This document shows positions 17,691 through 26,445 of a DNA stretch of 64,000 nucleotides, one piece after another. Source of the DNA: Streptomyces sp. ML-6. GTDB lineage: Bacteria; Actinomycetota; Actinomycetes; Streptomycetales; Streptomycetaceae. A program made the translations under genes and the position numbers. Positions within the stretch are counted from its first letter, which is position 1. Each line of letters opens with the position of its first letter. The notes beneath the pieces are model-generated. The model saw nothing but the letters and a program-made list of their open reading frames with translations. It made no database searches and was not told where the DNA came from. Location: assembly GCF_030116705.1 (NCBI RefSeq), contig NZ_JAOTIK010000001.1, forward strand, positions 6,166,501 to 6,230,500, read 5' to 3'.

Positions 17691-19058
17691 ATGCCCATGG
17701 GTCACACGGCCACAGCTCAGGCCGGCTCCGGCGGCTTGACAGCGACCGAGCACCGCCTGGCCAACGGCCTGCGCGTGGTGCTCTCCGAGGACCATCTGAC
17801 CCCGGTCGCCGCAGTCTGCCTCTGGTACGACGTCGGCTCGCGCCACGAGGTCAAGGGACGCACCGGCCTGGCTCACCTTTTCGAGCACCTGATGTTCCAG
17901 GGCTCCGGCCAGGTCAAGGGGAACGGCCACTTCGAGCTGGTGCAGGGGGCCGGCGGCTCGCTCAACGGGACCACCAGCTTCGAGCGCACCAACTACTTCG
18001 AGACCATGCCCGCCCACCAGCTGGAGCTGGCCCTCTGGCTCGAAGCCGACCGCATGGGCTCGCTGCTCGCCGCGCTCGACGAGGAGTCCATGGAGAACCA
18101 GCGGGACGTCGTCAAGAACGAGCGCCGCCAGCGCTACGACAACGTCCCCTACGGCACGGCGTTCGAGAGGCTGACAGCCCTGGCCTACCCCGAGGGCCAC
18201 CCGTACCACCACACGCCGATCGGCTCGATGGCCGACCTGGACGCCGCGACCCTGGAGGACGCGCGCACCTTCTTCCGTACGTACTACGCCCCCAACAACG
18301 CGGTGCTCTCGGTCGTCGGCGACATCGACCCCGAGCAGACCCTGGCCTGGATCGAGAAGTACTTCGGCTCCATCCCGTCCCACGACGGCAAGCAGCCGCC
18401 GCGCGACGGCACGCTCCCCGAGATCATCGGTGAGCAGCTGCGCGAGGAGGTGCGCGAGGAGGTTCCGGCGCGCGCCCTGATGGCCGCCTACCGCCTGCCG
18501 CACGACGGCACCCGGGAGTGCGATGCGGCGGACCTCGCGCTGACCGTGCTCGGCGGCGGCGAGTCGTCACGGCTGTACAACCGGCTCGTCCGCCGCGACC
18601 GTACGGCCGTGGCGGCCGGGTTCGGGCTGCTGCGCCTGGCCGGAGCACCCTCGCTCGGCTGGCTGGACGTCAAAATGTCCGGCGGGGTCGAGGTGCCGGA
18701 GGTCGAGACCGCGGTCGACGAGGAGCTCGCCCGGTTCGCCGCCGAGGGCCCCACGCCCGAGGAAATGGAGCGGGCGCAGGCCCAGTTGGAGCGCGAGTGG
18801 CTGGACCGGCTCGGCACGGTCGCGGGCCGCGCGGACGAACTGTGCCGCTTCGCCGTCCTGTTCGGTGACCCGCAGCTGGCCCTGACCGCCGTGCAGCGGG
18901 TGCTCGACGTGACCGCGGAGGAGGTCCAGGCCGCGGCCAGGGCCCAGCTGCGCCCCGACAACCGGGCGGTGCTGGTCTACGAGCCGGTCGAGTCGGCCGA
19001 GACCGCCGACGAGACCGACGCCGACGACACCGACGCGCACGAAGGAGCGGGCAAGTGA
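17691..19058 (+). CDS. M16-family zinc metallopeptidase, catalytic subunit
   Basis: A 455-residue M16B peptidase. ATG 17691 follows AAGGGA by 5 bases (a second ATG six bases on is possible). The inverted zinc motif HxxEH is His62-Leu-Phe-Glu65-His66 (AHLFEHLMF), with the third ligand expected in 'ESMENQRDVVKNE' near 142. The second homologous domain contains 'GGGESSRLYNRLVRRDRTA' but lacks the Arg/Tyr pair that completes the substrate-binding groove. That pair is present in the product of the next gene, which overlaps by 4 bases, so the two proteins probably form a heterodimer. The C-terminus is acidic (ETADETDADDTDAHEG). No signal peptide: cytoplasmic. Confidence 0.92.
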   Translation: MPMGHTATAQAGSGGLTATEHRLANGLRVVLSEDHLTPVAAVCLWYDVGSRHEVKGRTGLAHLFEHLMFQGSGQVKGNGHFELVQGAGGSLNGTTSFERTNYFETMPAHQLELALWLEADRMGSLLAALDEESMENQRDVVKNERRQRYDNVPYGTAFERLTALAYPEGHPYHHTPIGSMADLDAATLEDARTFFRTYYAPNNAVLSVVGDIDPEQTLAWIEKYFGSIPSHDGKQPPRDGTLPEIIGEQLREEVREEVPARALMAAYRLPHDGTRECDAADLALTVLGGGESSRLYNRLVRRDRTAVAAGFGLLRLAGAPSLGWLDVKMSGGVEVPEVETAVDEELARFAAEGPTPEEMERAQAQLEREWLDRLGTVAGRADELCRFAVLFGDPQLALTAVQRVLDVTAEEVQAAARAQLRPDNRAVLVYEPVESAETADETDADDTDAHEGAGK

Positions 19059-20464
19059 CCGACGCCGCGACTGGAGTTTCGATGCAGTACCACCCCCAGC
19101 CGGCCCCCGGCGTGGCCCGGCCCTGGGCCTTTCCCGCCCCGGAGCGGGGGTCCCTGCCCAACGGCCTGACGGTGCTGCGTTGCCACCGCCCCGGCCAGCA
19201 GGTCGTCGCGGTGGAGGTCTTCCTCGACGCCCCGCTGGACGCCGAGCCCGAGGGTTTCGACGGCGTGGCCACGATCATGTCGCGGGCGCTCTCCGAGGGC
19301 ACCGACAAGCACACCGCGGAGGAGTTCGCCGCCGAGCTGGAGCGCTGCGGCGCCACGCTCGACACCCATGCCGACCACCCCGGCGTCCGGGTTTCCCTGG
19401 AGGTCCCGGCCTCCCGGCTCGCCAAGGCCCTGGCCCTGGTCGCCGAGGCCCTCCGGGCGCCCGCCTTCCCGGACGGCGAGATCGAGCGGCTGGTGCGCAA
19501 CCGGCTCGACGAGATCCCGCACGAGCAGGCCAACCCGGCCAGGCGCGCCGCCAAGCAGCTCTCCAAGGAACTGTTCCCGGCCGAGGCGCGGATGTCGCGC
19601 CCGCGTCAGGGCACCGAGGAGACGGTGGAGCGGATCGACTCGGCGGCGGTGCGCGCGTTCTTCGACGCCCACGTCAGGCCGTCCACCGCGACCGCCGTGG
19701 TCGTCGGCGACCTCACCGGTATCGACCTGGACGCCCTGCTCGCCGACACGCTCGGCGACTGGTCGGGCGAGCCCGCCGCACCCCGGCCCGCCCCGCCGAT
19801 CACCGCCGACGACACCGGGCGGGTGGTGATCGTCGACCGTCCGGGCGCGGTGCAGACGCAGCTGCTGATCGGCCGGATCGGCGCCGACCGGCACGACAGC
19901 GTGTGGCCGGCCCAGATGCTCGGCACGTACTGCCTGGGCGGCACGCTCACCTCCCGGCTGGACCGGGTGCTGCGCGAGGAGAAGGGCTACACCTACGGTG
20001 TCCGGGCCTTCGCCCAGGTACTGCGGTCCTCGGCCCCGGACTCCGAATCGGGCGCGACCGGCGCCTCGATGATCGCCATCAGCGGGTCCGTGGACACGGA
20101 GTCCACCGAGCCGGCGCTCAGGGACCTGTGGACGGTCCTGCGGACCCTGGCGGCGGAGGGCCTGACCGACGAGGAGCGCGAGACGGCCGTGCAGAACCTC
20201 GTGGGCGTGGCGCCCCTGAAGTTCGAGACCGCGGCCTCCGTCGCGGGCACCCTCGCCGACCAGGTGGAGCAGCACCTCCCCGACGACTACCAGGCACAGC
20301 TGTACGCCAGGCTCGCGGAGACCGGCACGGTCGAGGCGACCGCGGCGGTCGTCAACGCGTTCCCCGAGGACCGGCTGGTCACGATCCTCGTCGGTGACGC
20401 GGCCCGGATCGCGGAGCCGGTCCGCGCACTGGGCATCGGAGAGGTCTCGGTGGTCTCCGGCTGA
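19055..20464 (+). CDS. M16-family peptidase-like protein, non-catalytic partner
   Basis: A 469-residue M16 homologue that starts at GTG 19055 in a GTGA overlap. The position of HxxEH reads 'EGFDGVATIMSRALSEG', so the zinc site is absent. The C-terminal half has 'LTSRLDRVLREEKGYTYGVRA', the Arg...Tyr element that binds substrate in M16 enzymes. This division of labour is the one known for heterodimeric bacterial M16B peptidases. It is therefore likely the structural partner of the preceding catalytic subunit. Substrate unknown. Confidence 0.9.
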   Translation: MTDAATGVSMQYHPQPAPGVARPWAFPAPERGSLPNGLTVLRCHRPGQQVVAVEVFLDAPLDAEPEGFDGVATIMSRALSEGTDKHTAEEFAAELERCGATLDTHADHPGVRVSLEVPASRLAKALALVAEALRAPAFPDGEIERLVRNRLDEIPHEQANPARRAAKQLSKELFPAEARMSRPRQGTEETVERIDSAAVRAFFDAHVRPSTATAVVVGDLTGIDLDALLADTLGDWSGEPAAPRPAPPITADDTGRVVIVDRPGAVQTQLLIGRIGADRHDSVWPAQMLGTYCLGGTLTSRLDRVLREEKGYTYGVRAFAQVLRSSAPDSESGATGASMIAISGSVDTESTEPALRDLWTVLRTLAAEGLTDEERETAVQNLVGVAPLKFETAASVAGTLADQVEQHLPDDYQAQLYARLAETGTVEATAAVVNAFPEDRLVTILVGDAARIAEPVRALGIGEVSVVSG

Positions 20465-20508
20465 CGAACGGCCCCGCCGGAAGGCGGAAGGCCGGACATG
20501 CGCACACC

Positions 20509-20565
20509 CGGACAAAGGGAGGATCGCAGCGAGAGGGATTTCGCCGCGATTCTCCCTTTTGTCCG
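20509..20565 (+). terminator. Terminator after the M16 operon
   Basis: Long hairpin: 20509-20527 pairs with 20546-20565 with one bulge and one mismatch around an 18-base loop; the right arm includes a CTTTT stretch. Confidence 0.7.
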
Positions 20566-20624
20566 CTCTTGTGGGGGAGGTTGCCTGTCTGCCCTGTGGG
20601 ATGCGCTACAAAAAGGCCTGCCCG

Positions 20625-20656
20625 TTTGGCGAATGAAAGCGGCCCCGCCTAGCGTC
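20625..20656 (+). promoter_or_regulatory. Candidate promoter of the riboswitch/M23 transcript
   Basis: TTGGCG (20626-20631) and TAGCGT (20650-20655) are 18 bases apart. The predicted start near 20662 would place the riboswitch at the head of the transcript. Confidence 0.45.
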
Positions 20657-20704
20657 GGCTCGGCTGTCCGCCACTCGTATGCCGCAACCGCGACGTACCG
20701 GGCA

Positions 20705-20850
20705 GTCATCGCCGAGTCCCCGTCCGGCGCGAGCCAGGGGAGCCGGGGACCCATGAAGTCCCTGGGGTGAATCGGACGCCCGAGCCGCGACGGCCGGGGG
20801 TCCGTAGGAGACCTTCCTGCTCCGAACCCGTCAGCTAACCCGGTAGGCGA
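20705..20850 (+). ncRNA. ydaO/yuaA-type cyclic di-AMP riboswitch
   Basis: The leader of the M23 gene contains the conserved core of this class: GCCGAGTCC (20711-20719), GCGAGCCAGGGGAGCCGGGG (20728-20747), GGGGTGAATCGGAC (20764-20777), and the highly conserved 3' block with GGAGACCTTCC (20807-20817), CCGAACCCG (20822-20830), TCAGCTAACC (20831-20840) and CGGTAGGCG (20841-20849). In Streptomyces this class precedes cell-wall hydrolase genes and turns them down when c-di-AMP is high. The ends given are approximate; a covariance-model search would settle them. Confidence 0.9.
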
Positions 20851-20876
20851 GAAGGAAGGAAAGGACCAGCCACTTC

Positions 20877-21668
20877 ATGGCGTTCACCCGTGCCACCGGG
20901 AAGCACCGTGCCCCGAGCCGCCTGACGCGCGGGAGCGTGAAGGCCGTCGGCGTCGCGACCCTGGCCACCACCGGAGCCATCGGCGGCCTGGCCTCCCCGG
21001 CCCTCGCGGCGGGCTCCGACGCCCCCGCCACGAGCGGGGCCGGCCTGAACCAAATCATCGCCATCGACGCGACCCTCGCCGGCCAGATCGAGGCCCAGGC
21101 CGACGCACAGCAGCACCAGGCCGAGGCCGCGGCCGCGGCGAAGGCGGAGGCGGAGGCCAAGAGGAAGGCCGAAGCCAGGAAGAAGGCCGAGGCGAAGCGG
21201 GCGGCCGAGGCGCGTGCCGAGGAGGTGCGCGCCGCCCGGTCCGCCGAGCGTGCCCGGCTGGGCGCCTTCCGGCTGCCGGTCGCCGGTTCGTACGTCAGCA
21301 CCGGCTACAAGTCCAACGGTTCGCTCTGGTCCTCCGGCAGCCACTCGGGCATCGACTTCCACGCTGCCTCCGGCAGCTCCGTCGTCGCCGTCGGCGCCGG
21401 TACGGTCGTCGAGGCCGGCTGGGGCGGCGCGTACGGCAACAACATCGTGCTCCGGATGACGGACGGGACGTACACGCAGTACGGCCACCTCTCCTCGATC
21501 GGCGTCTCCGTCGGCCAGAGCGTCGGCGCGGGCCAGCAGATCGGCCTCTCCGGCTCGACCGGCAACTCCACCGGCCCCCACCTCCACTTCGAGGCCCGCA
21601 CGAGCCCGGCGTACGGCTCCGACGTGGACCCCGTCGCGTACCTGCGCGCGCACGGCGTCAACGTCTGA
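20877..21668 (+). CDS. Secreted M23 (LytM-type) cell-wall endopeptidase
   Basis: A 263-residue peptidoglycan hydrolase precursor. The signal peptide spans about 1-45 (cleavage near SPALAAG). A long charged coiled coil follows (about 70-125, rich in EAEAKRKAEARKKAE). The C-terminal M23 domain (about 140-255) has the zinc ligands in 'SGSHSGIDFHA' and 'GPHLHFEAR' plus the middle motif 'TQYGHLS'. M23 enzymes cleave cross-bridge peptides. Coiled coil plus LytM resembles proteins that remodel septal or spore walls. Expression is predicted to depend on the c-di-AMP riboswitch directly upstream. Confidence 0.94.
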   Translation: MAFTRATGKHRAPSRLTRGSVKAVGVATLATTGAIGGLASPALAAGSDAPATSGAGLNQIIAIDATLAGQIEAQADAQQHQAEAAAAAKAEAEAKRKAEARKKAEAKRAAEARAEEVRAARSAERARLGAFRLPVAGSYVSTGYKSNGSLWSSGSHSGIDFHAASGSSVVAVGAGTVVEAGWGGAYGNNIVLRMTDGTYTQYGHLSSIGVSVGQSVGAGQQIGLSGSTGNSTGPHLHFEARTSPAYGSDVDPVAYLRAHGVNV

Positions 21669-21702
21669 CCCGCGCACTCCGCGGCACCCCTCCCCGCCCT
21701 TC

Positions 21703-21733
21703 CGATGGCCCCGGCAGTTCGCCGGGGCCATCG
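21703..21733 (+). terminator. Terminator after the M23 gene
   Basis: Perfect 13-bp stem (21703-21715 with 21721-21733) and AGTTC loop. Confidence 0.85.
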
Positions 21734-21903
21734 GCGTGTCCGCCCGGCACTCCGGCGCGGGCACCCGTTCGCCGAACCGCCCCGTGGCCAAAAGATATTC
21801 ATGAATTTCCGTCCGGCATCGGAAATTCGGCCGCATTGCAATAGAGTCACGGGGCAGACACCGGTCGGCCGCGGTGTGCGGGTATTGAGGCGGAGGTTCG
21901 GGC

Positions 21904-22626
21904 ATGCACATTCCGGCGCATTCGGCATGCAAGGCAATTCGTGACGACATCGTCTCGGGCGTCTTCGAGCGGGGCAGCCGGCTCACCGAGGATTTGCTGG
22001 CGCGCCGGTACGGGGTTTCCCGGGTCCCGGTGAGAGAGGCGCTGCGGACCCTGGAGGCGGAGGGGTTCGTGGTCACCCGCCGCCACGCGGGCGCCTGGGT
22101 CGCCGAGCCCACCGAGCTGGAGGCGGCCGACCTCCTGGAGGTCCGGATGCTGCTGGAGCCACTGGGCGCCGCGCGGGCCGCCCGGCGCCGCACCGAGGCG
22201 CACCTCAAGGTGCTGCGCGGCCTGGTCGGACTCGGCCGGGACCGGGCCGGGCGGGGCGAAGTGGAGGAGCTGCGCCCGCTGGACGGCTGGTTCCACGAGA
22301 CGCTGGTGCAGGCATCGGGCAGCCCCGGCCTGACCGCCCTGCTCACTCAGCTCAGGTACAAGATCGCCTGGATGTACACGGTCGAGCCGCCCGCCCGGCC
22401 GATGGACTCCTGGGCCGAGCGCGGGGCCATCGTGGACGCGGTGGCGCGCCGCGACGCGGACCGGGCCAGGGCGCTGGCCGCCCAGCACGTCGAACGGGCC
22501 GCGGCCGCGCACCGGCTGCGCCGGACCGACCGGCCGGGGGACCGCACGGCCCGCCGGCCCGCTCCGCGCACCGGCCGGGTGAGGACTTCGAAACATTCCG
22601 TGCACACCGCGGGTGCGCGGCATTAA
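21904..22626 (+). CDS. GntR-family (FCD) transcriptional regulator
   Basis: A 240-residue regulator; ATG 21904 follows GCGGAGG by 8 bases. The N-terminal winged HTH is 'AIRDDIVSGVFERGSRL...DLLARRYGVSRVPVREALRT' (about 10-60). The all-helical FCD effector domain covers about 85-205. The last 35 residues are an Arg/Ala-rich tail of low complexity. It stands between the M23 gene and ptsH, which is convergent. Its targets and ligand are unknown. A divergent or operon partner that would suggest them is absent. Confidence 0.9.
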   Translation: MHIPAHSACKAIRDDIVSGVFERGSRLTEDLLARRYGVSRVPVREALRTLEAEGFVVTRRHAGAWVAEPTELEAADLLEVRMLLEPLGAARAARRRTEAHLKVLRGLVGLGRDRAGRGEVEELRPLDGWFHETLVQASGSPGLTALLTQLRYKIAWMYTVEPPARPMDSWAERGAIVDAVARRDADRARALAAQHVERAAAAHRLRRTDRPGDRTARRPAPRTGRVRTSKHSVHTAGARH

Positions 22627-22900
22627 CGATCACGCCGTATACAAAGGGGTGAAGCGTGATTCCGTGAAGGCGGGCCCTTCCCGCATTGATTTCACCGGCC
22701 TGAATTCATTCCGTCCTGATCCTGTGGGCTTTGATTCCCCGGTCCGGATCCGCTCGAGGATTCCACGGTCCGGATCTGCTCGGGCTGCTCCGTAATATTT
22801 CGGCGGGGGCACAGGGGAAACGCCGGGGAAGACGAGGGGAAGCTCCGAGAAGCAGAGGAAGCCCAAGAAGCAGGGGGAAGCCCGAGGGGCGGGAAACAAA
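22627..22900. other. GntR-ptsH convergent intergenic region
   Basis: No supported gene. AT-rich for this genome at 22640-22800. It holds an imperfect 26-bp tandem duplication (GGTCCGGATC[C/T]GCTCG at 22741-22756 and 22767-22782) and a strongly purine-biased stretch at about 22808-22890. A 60-89 codon ORF exists on each strand but neither has recognisable sequence or a ribosome-binding site. Confidence 0.5.
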
Positions 22901-22934
22901 AGAGCCGCGGCTCCGGTTCAGGGTGCCGCGACTC
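22901..22934 (-). terminator. ptsH terminator
   Basis: Stem 22901-22911 with 22924-22934 (one mismatch). Read on the minus strand it is followed by CTTTTGTTT, a proper T-tract, which is unusual for this genome. Confidence 0.8.
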
Positions 22935-22950
22935 TCTCGCAGAAAATGTT

Positions 22951-23232
22951 TCAGACGGTCTCCGGAAGCTCCTCGAGCCCCTCGGCGACCAGCTTCGCCA
23001 GGCGGTCCAGGGCGACCTCGGCGTCGTCGGCCTCGGACGCGAGCACGATCTCCTCGCCCCCCTGCGCGCCGAGACCGAGCACCGCGAGCATGGAGGCGGC
23101 GTTCACCGGGGTGCCGTCGACCTTGGCGATCGTCATGGGGATGCCGGAAGCCGTGGCGGCACGGACGAAGATGGAAGCGGGGCGGGCGTGCAGGCCCTCG
23201 GCCCAACCGACGTTGACGCGGCGCTCAGCCAT
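22951..23232 (-). CDS. ptsH: Phosphocarrier protein HPr of the PTS
   Basis: General PTS phosphocarrier, 93 residues, which passes phosphate from EI-P to sugar-specific EIIA domains. The start is ATG complement of 23230-23232 (MAERRVNVGWAEG), matching the known 93-residue Streptomyces HPr; an ATG five codons upstream is less likely. The active-site His15 is in 'GLHARPAS'. Ser47 occupies the position of the regulatory Ser46 of Firmicutes, in 'NAASMLAVLGLGAQGGEE', but HPr kinase is generally absent from Streptomyces. It is monocistronic, ending in an intrinsic terminator, and is unlinked to ptsI. Confidence 0.96.
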   Translation of the reverse strand: MAERRVNVGWAEGLHARPASIFVRAATASGIPMTIAKVDGTPVNAASMLAVLGLGAQGGEEIVLASEADDAEVALDRLAKLVAEGLEELPETV

Positions 23233-23391
23233 GGTTCTGCCCTTCATGGATCAACAGTTGTCTAGACCATTCTCTCACGCGGTGCGCGGTGCTCCGATCG
23301 GCCCGGAACGTGCCCACGACGCCCGCGGCGGTGCCGATCGCCCCCCCAGCCTGCCCCGGCCCCGACCCCCACGCGACCGGTGGCGGCGCCG

Positions 23392-23409
23392 TAGTCTTTG
23401 CCCATGCAG
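23392..23409 (+). promoter_or_regulatory. Leaderless -10 for the GNAT/acyl-CoA synthetase gene
   Basis: TAGTCT (23392-23397) lies 6 bases before ATG 23404, which has no ribosome-binding site; transcription probably begins at or next to the start codon. Confidence 0.55.
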
Positions 23410-26289
23410 CCCGCGCCGGAGCAGAGTCCGCCCCACGCCTATCCCGACCACTGGGAGGCCGACGTGGTGCTCCGCGACGGGGGAACCGCACGGATCAGGC
23501 CCATCACCACGGACGACGCCGAACGGCTGGTCAGCTTCTACGAGCACGTCTCCGACGAGTCGAAGTACTACCGGTTCTTCGCCCCGTACCCCCGGCTCTC
23601 CGACCGGGACGTGCACCGCTTCACCCATCACGACTACGTCGACCGGGTGGGCCTCGCCGTCACGGTCGGCGGCGAGTTCATCGCGACCGTCCGCTACGAC
23701 CGGATCGACGAGCGGGGCAGGCCCGCCTCCGCCCCCGCCGACGAGGCCGAGGTCGCCTTCCTCGTCCAGGACGCGCACCAGGGCCGGGGAGTGGCCTCGG
23801 CCCTCCTCGAACACATCGCGGCCGTCGCCCGCGAGCGCGGCATCCGGCGCTTCGCCGCCGAGGTGCTGCCCGCCAACACCAAGATGATCAAGGTGTTCCG
23901 GGACGCCGGGTACACCCAGCAGCGCAGCTTCGAGGACGGCTCCGTCCACCTGACCCTGGACCTCGAACCGACCGCCGAGTCCCTCGCCGTCCAGCGCGGC
24001 CGCGAGCAGCGCGCCGAGGCACGGTCCGTGCAGCGCCTGCTGGCCCCGGGCTCCGTCGCCGTCATCGGCGTCGGCCGCACCCCCGGCGGCGTCGGCCGCA
24101 CGGTGCTGCGCAACCTCCTCGGGGCCGGCTTCACCGGCCGCACGTACGCCGTGAACCACGCCTTCGCCGACGACCGGGACACGGTCGACGGCGTCCCGGC
24201 CCACCGTTCGATCGGCGAGATCGGGGAACCGGTCGACCTCGCGGTCGTGGCCGTGCCCGCCGACCGGGTACCCGAAGCCGTCGAGGACTGCGGCGAGCAC
24301 GGCGTCCAGGGCCTGGTCGTCCTCTCCGCCGGATACGCCGAATGGGGCGCCGAGGGCAGGGAACGGCAACGGGAACTGGTCCGCCAGGCCCGCTCGTACG
24401 GCATGCGGATCATCGGCCCGAACGCCTTCGGCATCATCAACAACGCCGAAACCGTCCGGCTGAACGCCTCCTTGGCCCCCGAGCCGCCCGCCCCCGGACG
24501 CATCGGGCTCTTCACCCAGTCCGGAGCGATCGGCATCGCCCTGCTCTCCGGGCTGTACCGGCGCGGCGCGGGCCTGTCCACCTTCATCTCCGCGGGCAAC
24601 CGCGCCGACATCTCGGGCAACGACTTCCTGCAGTACTGGTACGAGGACCCGAACACCGACGTCGCCCTGCTGTACCTCGAATCGATCGGCAACCCCCGCA
24701 AGTTCACCCGCCTCGCGCGGCGCACCGCGGCCGTGAAGCCGGTGGTCGTGGTGAAGGGCGCCAGGCACAGCGGCTCCACCCCGCCCGGACACGCGGTGCC
24801 GGTCAGCCGGATCCCGGACGCGACGGTCTCGGCGCTCATGCGGCAGGCGGGCGTGATCCGGGTCGACACCGTGACGGAGATGGTCGACGCCGGCCTCCTC
24901 CTCGCCGACCAGCCGCTCCCGGCCGGCCCCCGGGTCGCGATCCTCGGCAACTCGGAATCGCTCGGTCTCCTCACGTACGACGCCTGTCTCGCGGAGGGGC
25001 TGCGCCCGCGCCCGCCCCTCGACCTGACCACCGCGGCCACCCCGCAGGACTTCCGGGAGGCCCTGGGCCGGGCGCTGGCCGACGAGGGCTGCGACTCGGT
25101 GATCGTGACGGCGATTCCGTGGGTGGGCGAGGACGGCGAGGCGGAGGCGGGCGACGGCGAGGTGCTCGCCGCTGCGCTGCACACGGCCGCCGCCGCGGGC
25201 CCGGCCAAGCCCGTGGCCGTGGTGCACGTGGAGATCGGCGGGCTGGCGGAGGCCCTCGCAGCGGCCACCAGCACCGTCACCCAGCCGGGCACCGCGGCCG
25301 GACCCCCCTCGGCCATGCCCCCCGGCCCCACCGCCACACCGGCCCCGGCCCCGGACCCCGCCGCCCCCGCGGGCGCGGACCGCGAGGACGGCTCCGCCCC
25401 CGGCACCGGGCCCGGCCGGATCCCCGCCTACCCCGCCGCCGAACGGGCCGTCCGGGCCCTGGCCGAAGCGGTGCGGTACGCGCAGTGGCGGCGGCAGGCG
25501 GCCCTGCCCGGCAAGGTGCCCGAGTTCCTCGACGAGACCATCGACGGGCCGGGCGCGGCCGGCCTCATCGACACCTTCCTCGGCCCCGACCCCGACCCCC
25601 GGGGCAGATCGCTCACGCACGCCGAGGCCCGCGAACTCCTGGGCCACTACGGCATCACCGTACGGCCGACGCTCCCCGCGCCCGACCCGGACGCCGCCGT
25701 CGCCGCGGCGGCCCGGCTCGGCTACCCCGTGGCGCTCAAGACGACCGCGCCCCATCTGCGCCACCGCGCCGACCTCGGCGGCGTCCGGCTGGACCTCGCC
25801 AACGAGGCCGCGCTGCGCCGGGCGTACGGCGAGCTGACCGAGCTGCTCGGCAAGCCGGTCGAGCTCCAGCCCGTCGTCCAGGCCATGGCGCCGCGCGGCG
25901 TCGACACCGTGGTGCGGGCCACGATCGACCCGGCGGCGGGAGCCGTCCTCTCCTTCGGCCTCGCGGGCGCGCCCTCCGAGCTCCTCGGCGACACCGCCCA
26001 CCGCCTCGTCCCGGCCACCGACCGCGACGCCGCCGAGCTGATCCGGTCCATCCGGGCGGCCCCGGTGCTCTTCGGCTGGCGGGGCGCGGCGCCCGTGGAC
26101 ACCGCGTCGCTGGAGGAACTGCTGCTGCGGGTCTCCCGACTGGTCGACGACCACCCCGAGGTGGTCTCCGTCGCCCTGGAACCCGTCGTGGTCGCCCCGC
26201 AGGGGCTGACCGTGCTCGGCGCGAGCGTCCGCCTCTCGCCGCCCCCGCCCCGCACCGACCTCGGCCCCCGCCGCCTCCCCAACTACTGA
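23404..26289 (+). CDS. GNAT acetyltransferase fused to NDP-forming acyl-CoA synthetase-like domains (PatA-type)
   Basis: A 961-residue protein. Residues about 20-185 are a GNAT domain ('VAFLVQDAHQGRGVASALLE' is the acetyl-CoA loop). About 205-330 is a CoA-binding Rossmann domain (SVAVIGVGRTPGGVGRTVLR). About 345-600 are the succinyl-CoA-ligase-like domains, with His463 (PPGHAVP) at the position of the phosphorylated His. A Pro/Ala linker (about 615-680) precedes an ATP-grasp domain (about 735-961). GNAT-first order is that described for the S. lividans protein acetyltransferase that controls acetoacetyl-CoA synthetase. Likely role: lysine acetylation of acyl-CoA synthetases. Leaderless start at 23404. 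Confidence 0.88.
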   Translation: MQPAPEQSPPHAYPDHWEADVVLRDGGTARIRPITTDDAERLVSFYEHVSDESKYYRFFAPYPRLSDRDVHRFTHHDYVDRVGLAVTVGGEFIATVRYDRIDERGRPASAPADEAEVAFLVQDAHQGRGVASALLEHIAAVARERGIRRFAAEVLPANTKMIKVFRDAGYTQQRSFEDGSVHLTLDLEPTAESLAVQRGREQRAEARSVQRLLAPGSVAVIGVGRTPGGVGRTVLRNLLGAGFTGRTYAVNHAFADDRDTVDGVPAHRSIGEIGEPVDLAVVAVPADRVPEAVEDCGEHGVQGLVVLSAGYAEWGAEGRERQRELVRQARSYGMRIIGPNAFGIINNAETVRLNASLAPEPPAPGRIGLFTQSGAIGIALLSGLYRRGAGLSTFISAGNRADISGNDFLQYWYEDPNTDVALLYLESIGNPRKFTRLARRTAAVKPVVVVKGARHSGSTPPGHAVPVSRIPDATVSALMRQAGVIRVDTVTEMVDAGLLLADQPLPAGPRVAILGNSESLGLLTYDACLAEGLRPRPPLDLTTAATPQDFREALGRALADEGCDSVIVTAIPWVGEDGEAEAGDGEVLAAALHTAAAAGPAKPVAVVHVEIGGLAEALAAATSTVTQPGTAAGPPSAMPPGPTATPAPAPDPAAPAGADREDGSAPGTGPGRIPAYPAAERAVRALAEAVRYAQWRRQAALPGKVPEFLDETIDGPGAAGLIDTFLGPDPDPRGRSLTHAEARELLGHYGITVRPTLPAPDPDAAVAAAARLGYPVALKTTAPHLRHRADLGGVRLDLANEAALRRAYGELTELLGKPVELQPVVQAMAPRGVDTVVRATIDPAAGAVLSFGLAGAPSELLGDTAHRLVPATDRDAAELIRSIRAAPVLFGWRGAAPVDTASLEELLLRVSRLVDDHPEVVSVALEPVVVAPQGLTVLGASVRLSPPPPRTDLGPRRLPNY

Positions 26290-26297
26290 CCCCCGCG

Positions 26298-26339
26298 GCG
26301 CCGCCCCGCCTCCGCCACGCGCCGCCCCGCCTCCGCCAC
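26298..26339. repeat. Perfect 21-bp tandem duplication
   Basis: Two identical 21-base copies (26298-26318, 26319-26339) directly after the acyl-CoA-synthetase-like gene. CCGCCCCGC in either copy can pair with GCGGGGCGG at 26359-26367, so it may also form the terminator. Confidence 0.8.
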
Positions 26340-26445
26340 GCGCCGGGCGGCTCCGGCCGCGGGGCGGAGGCCGTGCGCTGCAGGTTCAGGCCCCGCCCCG
26401 GTACGACGTCCCCGGCAGCCATCCGCCCCCCGTAGGATGGTGCCC

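Noticed and set aside
22630..22899. 89-codon minus-strand ORF in the gntR-ptsH gap
   Set aside because: No ribosome-binding site, no recognisable sequence, and it runs through the duplicated element and the ptsH terminator flank.
23275..26154. 959-codon minus-strand ORF
   Set aside because: Antisense shadow of the acetyltransferase/synthetase gene; Gly/Arg/Val-rich with no domain.
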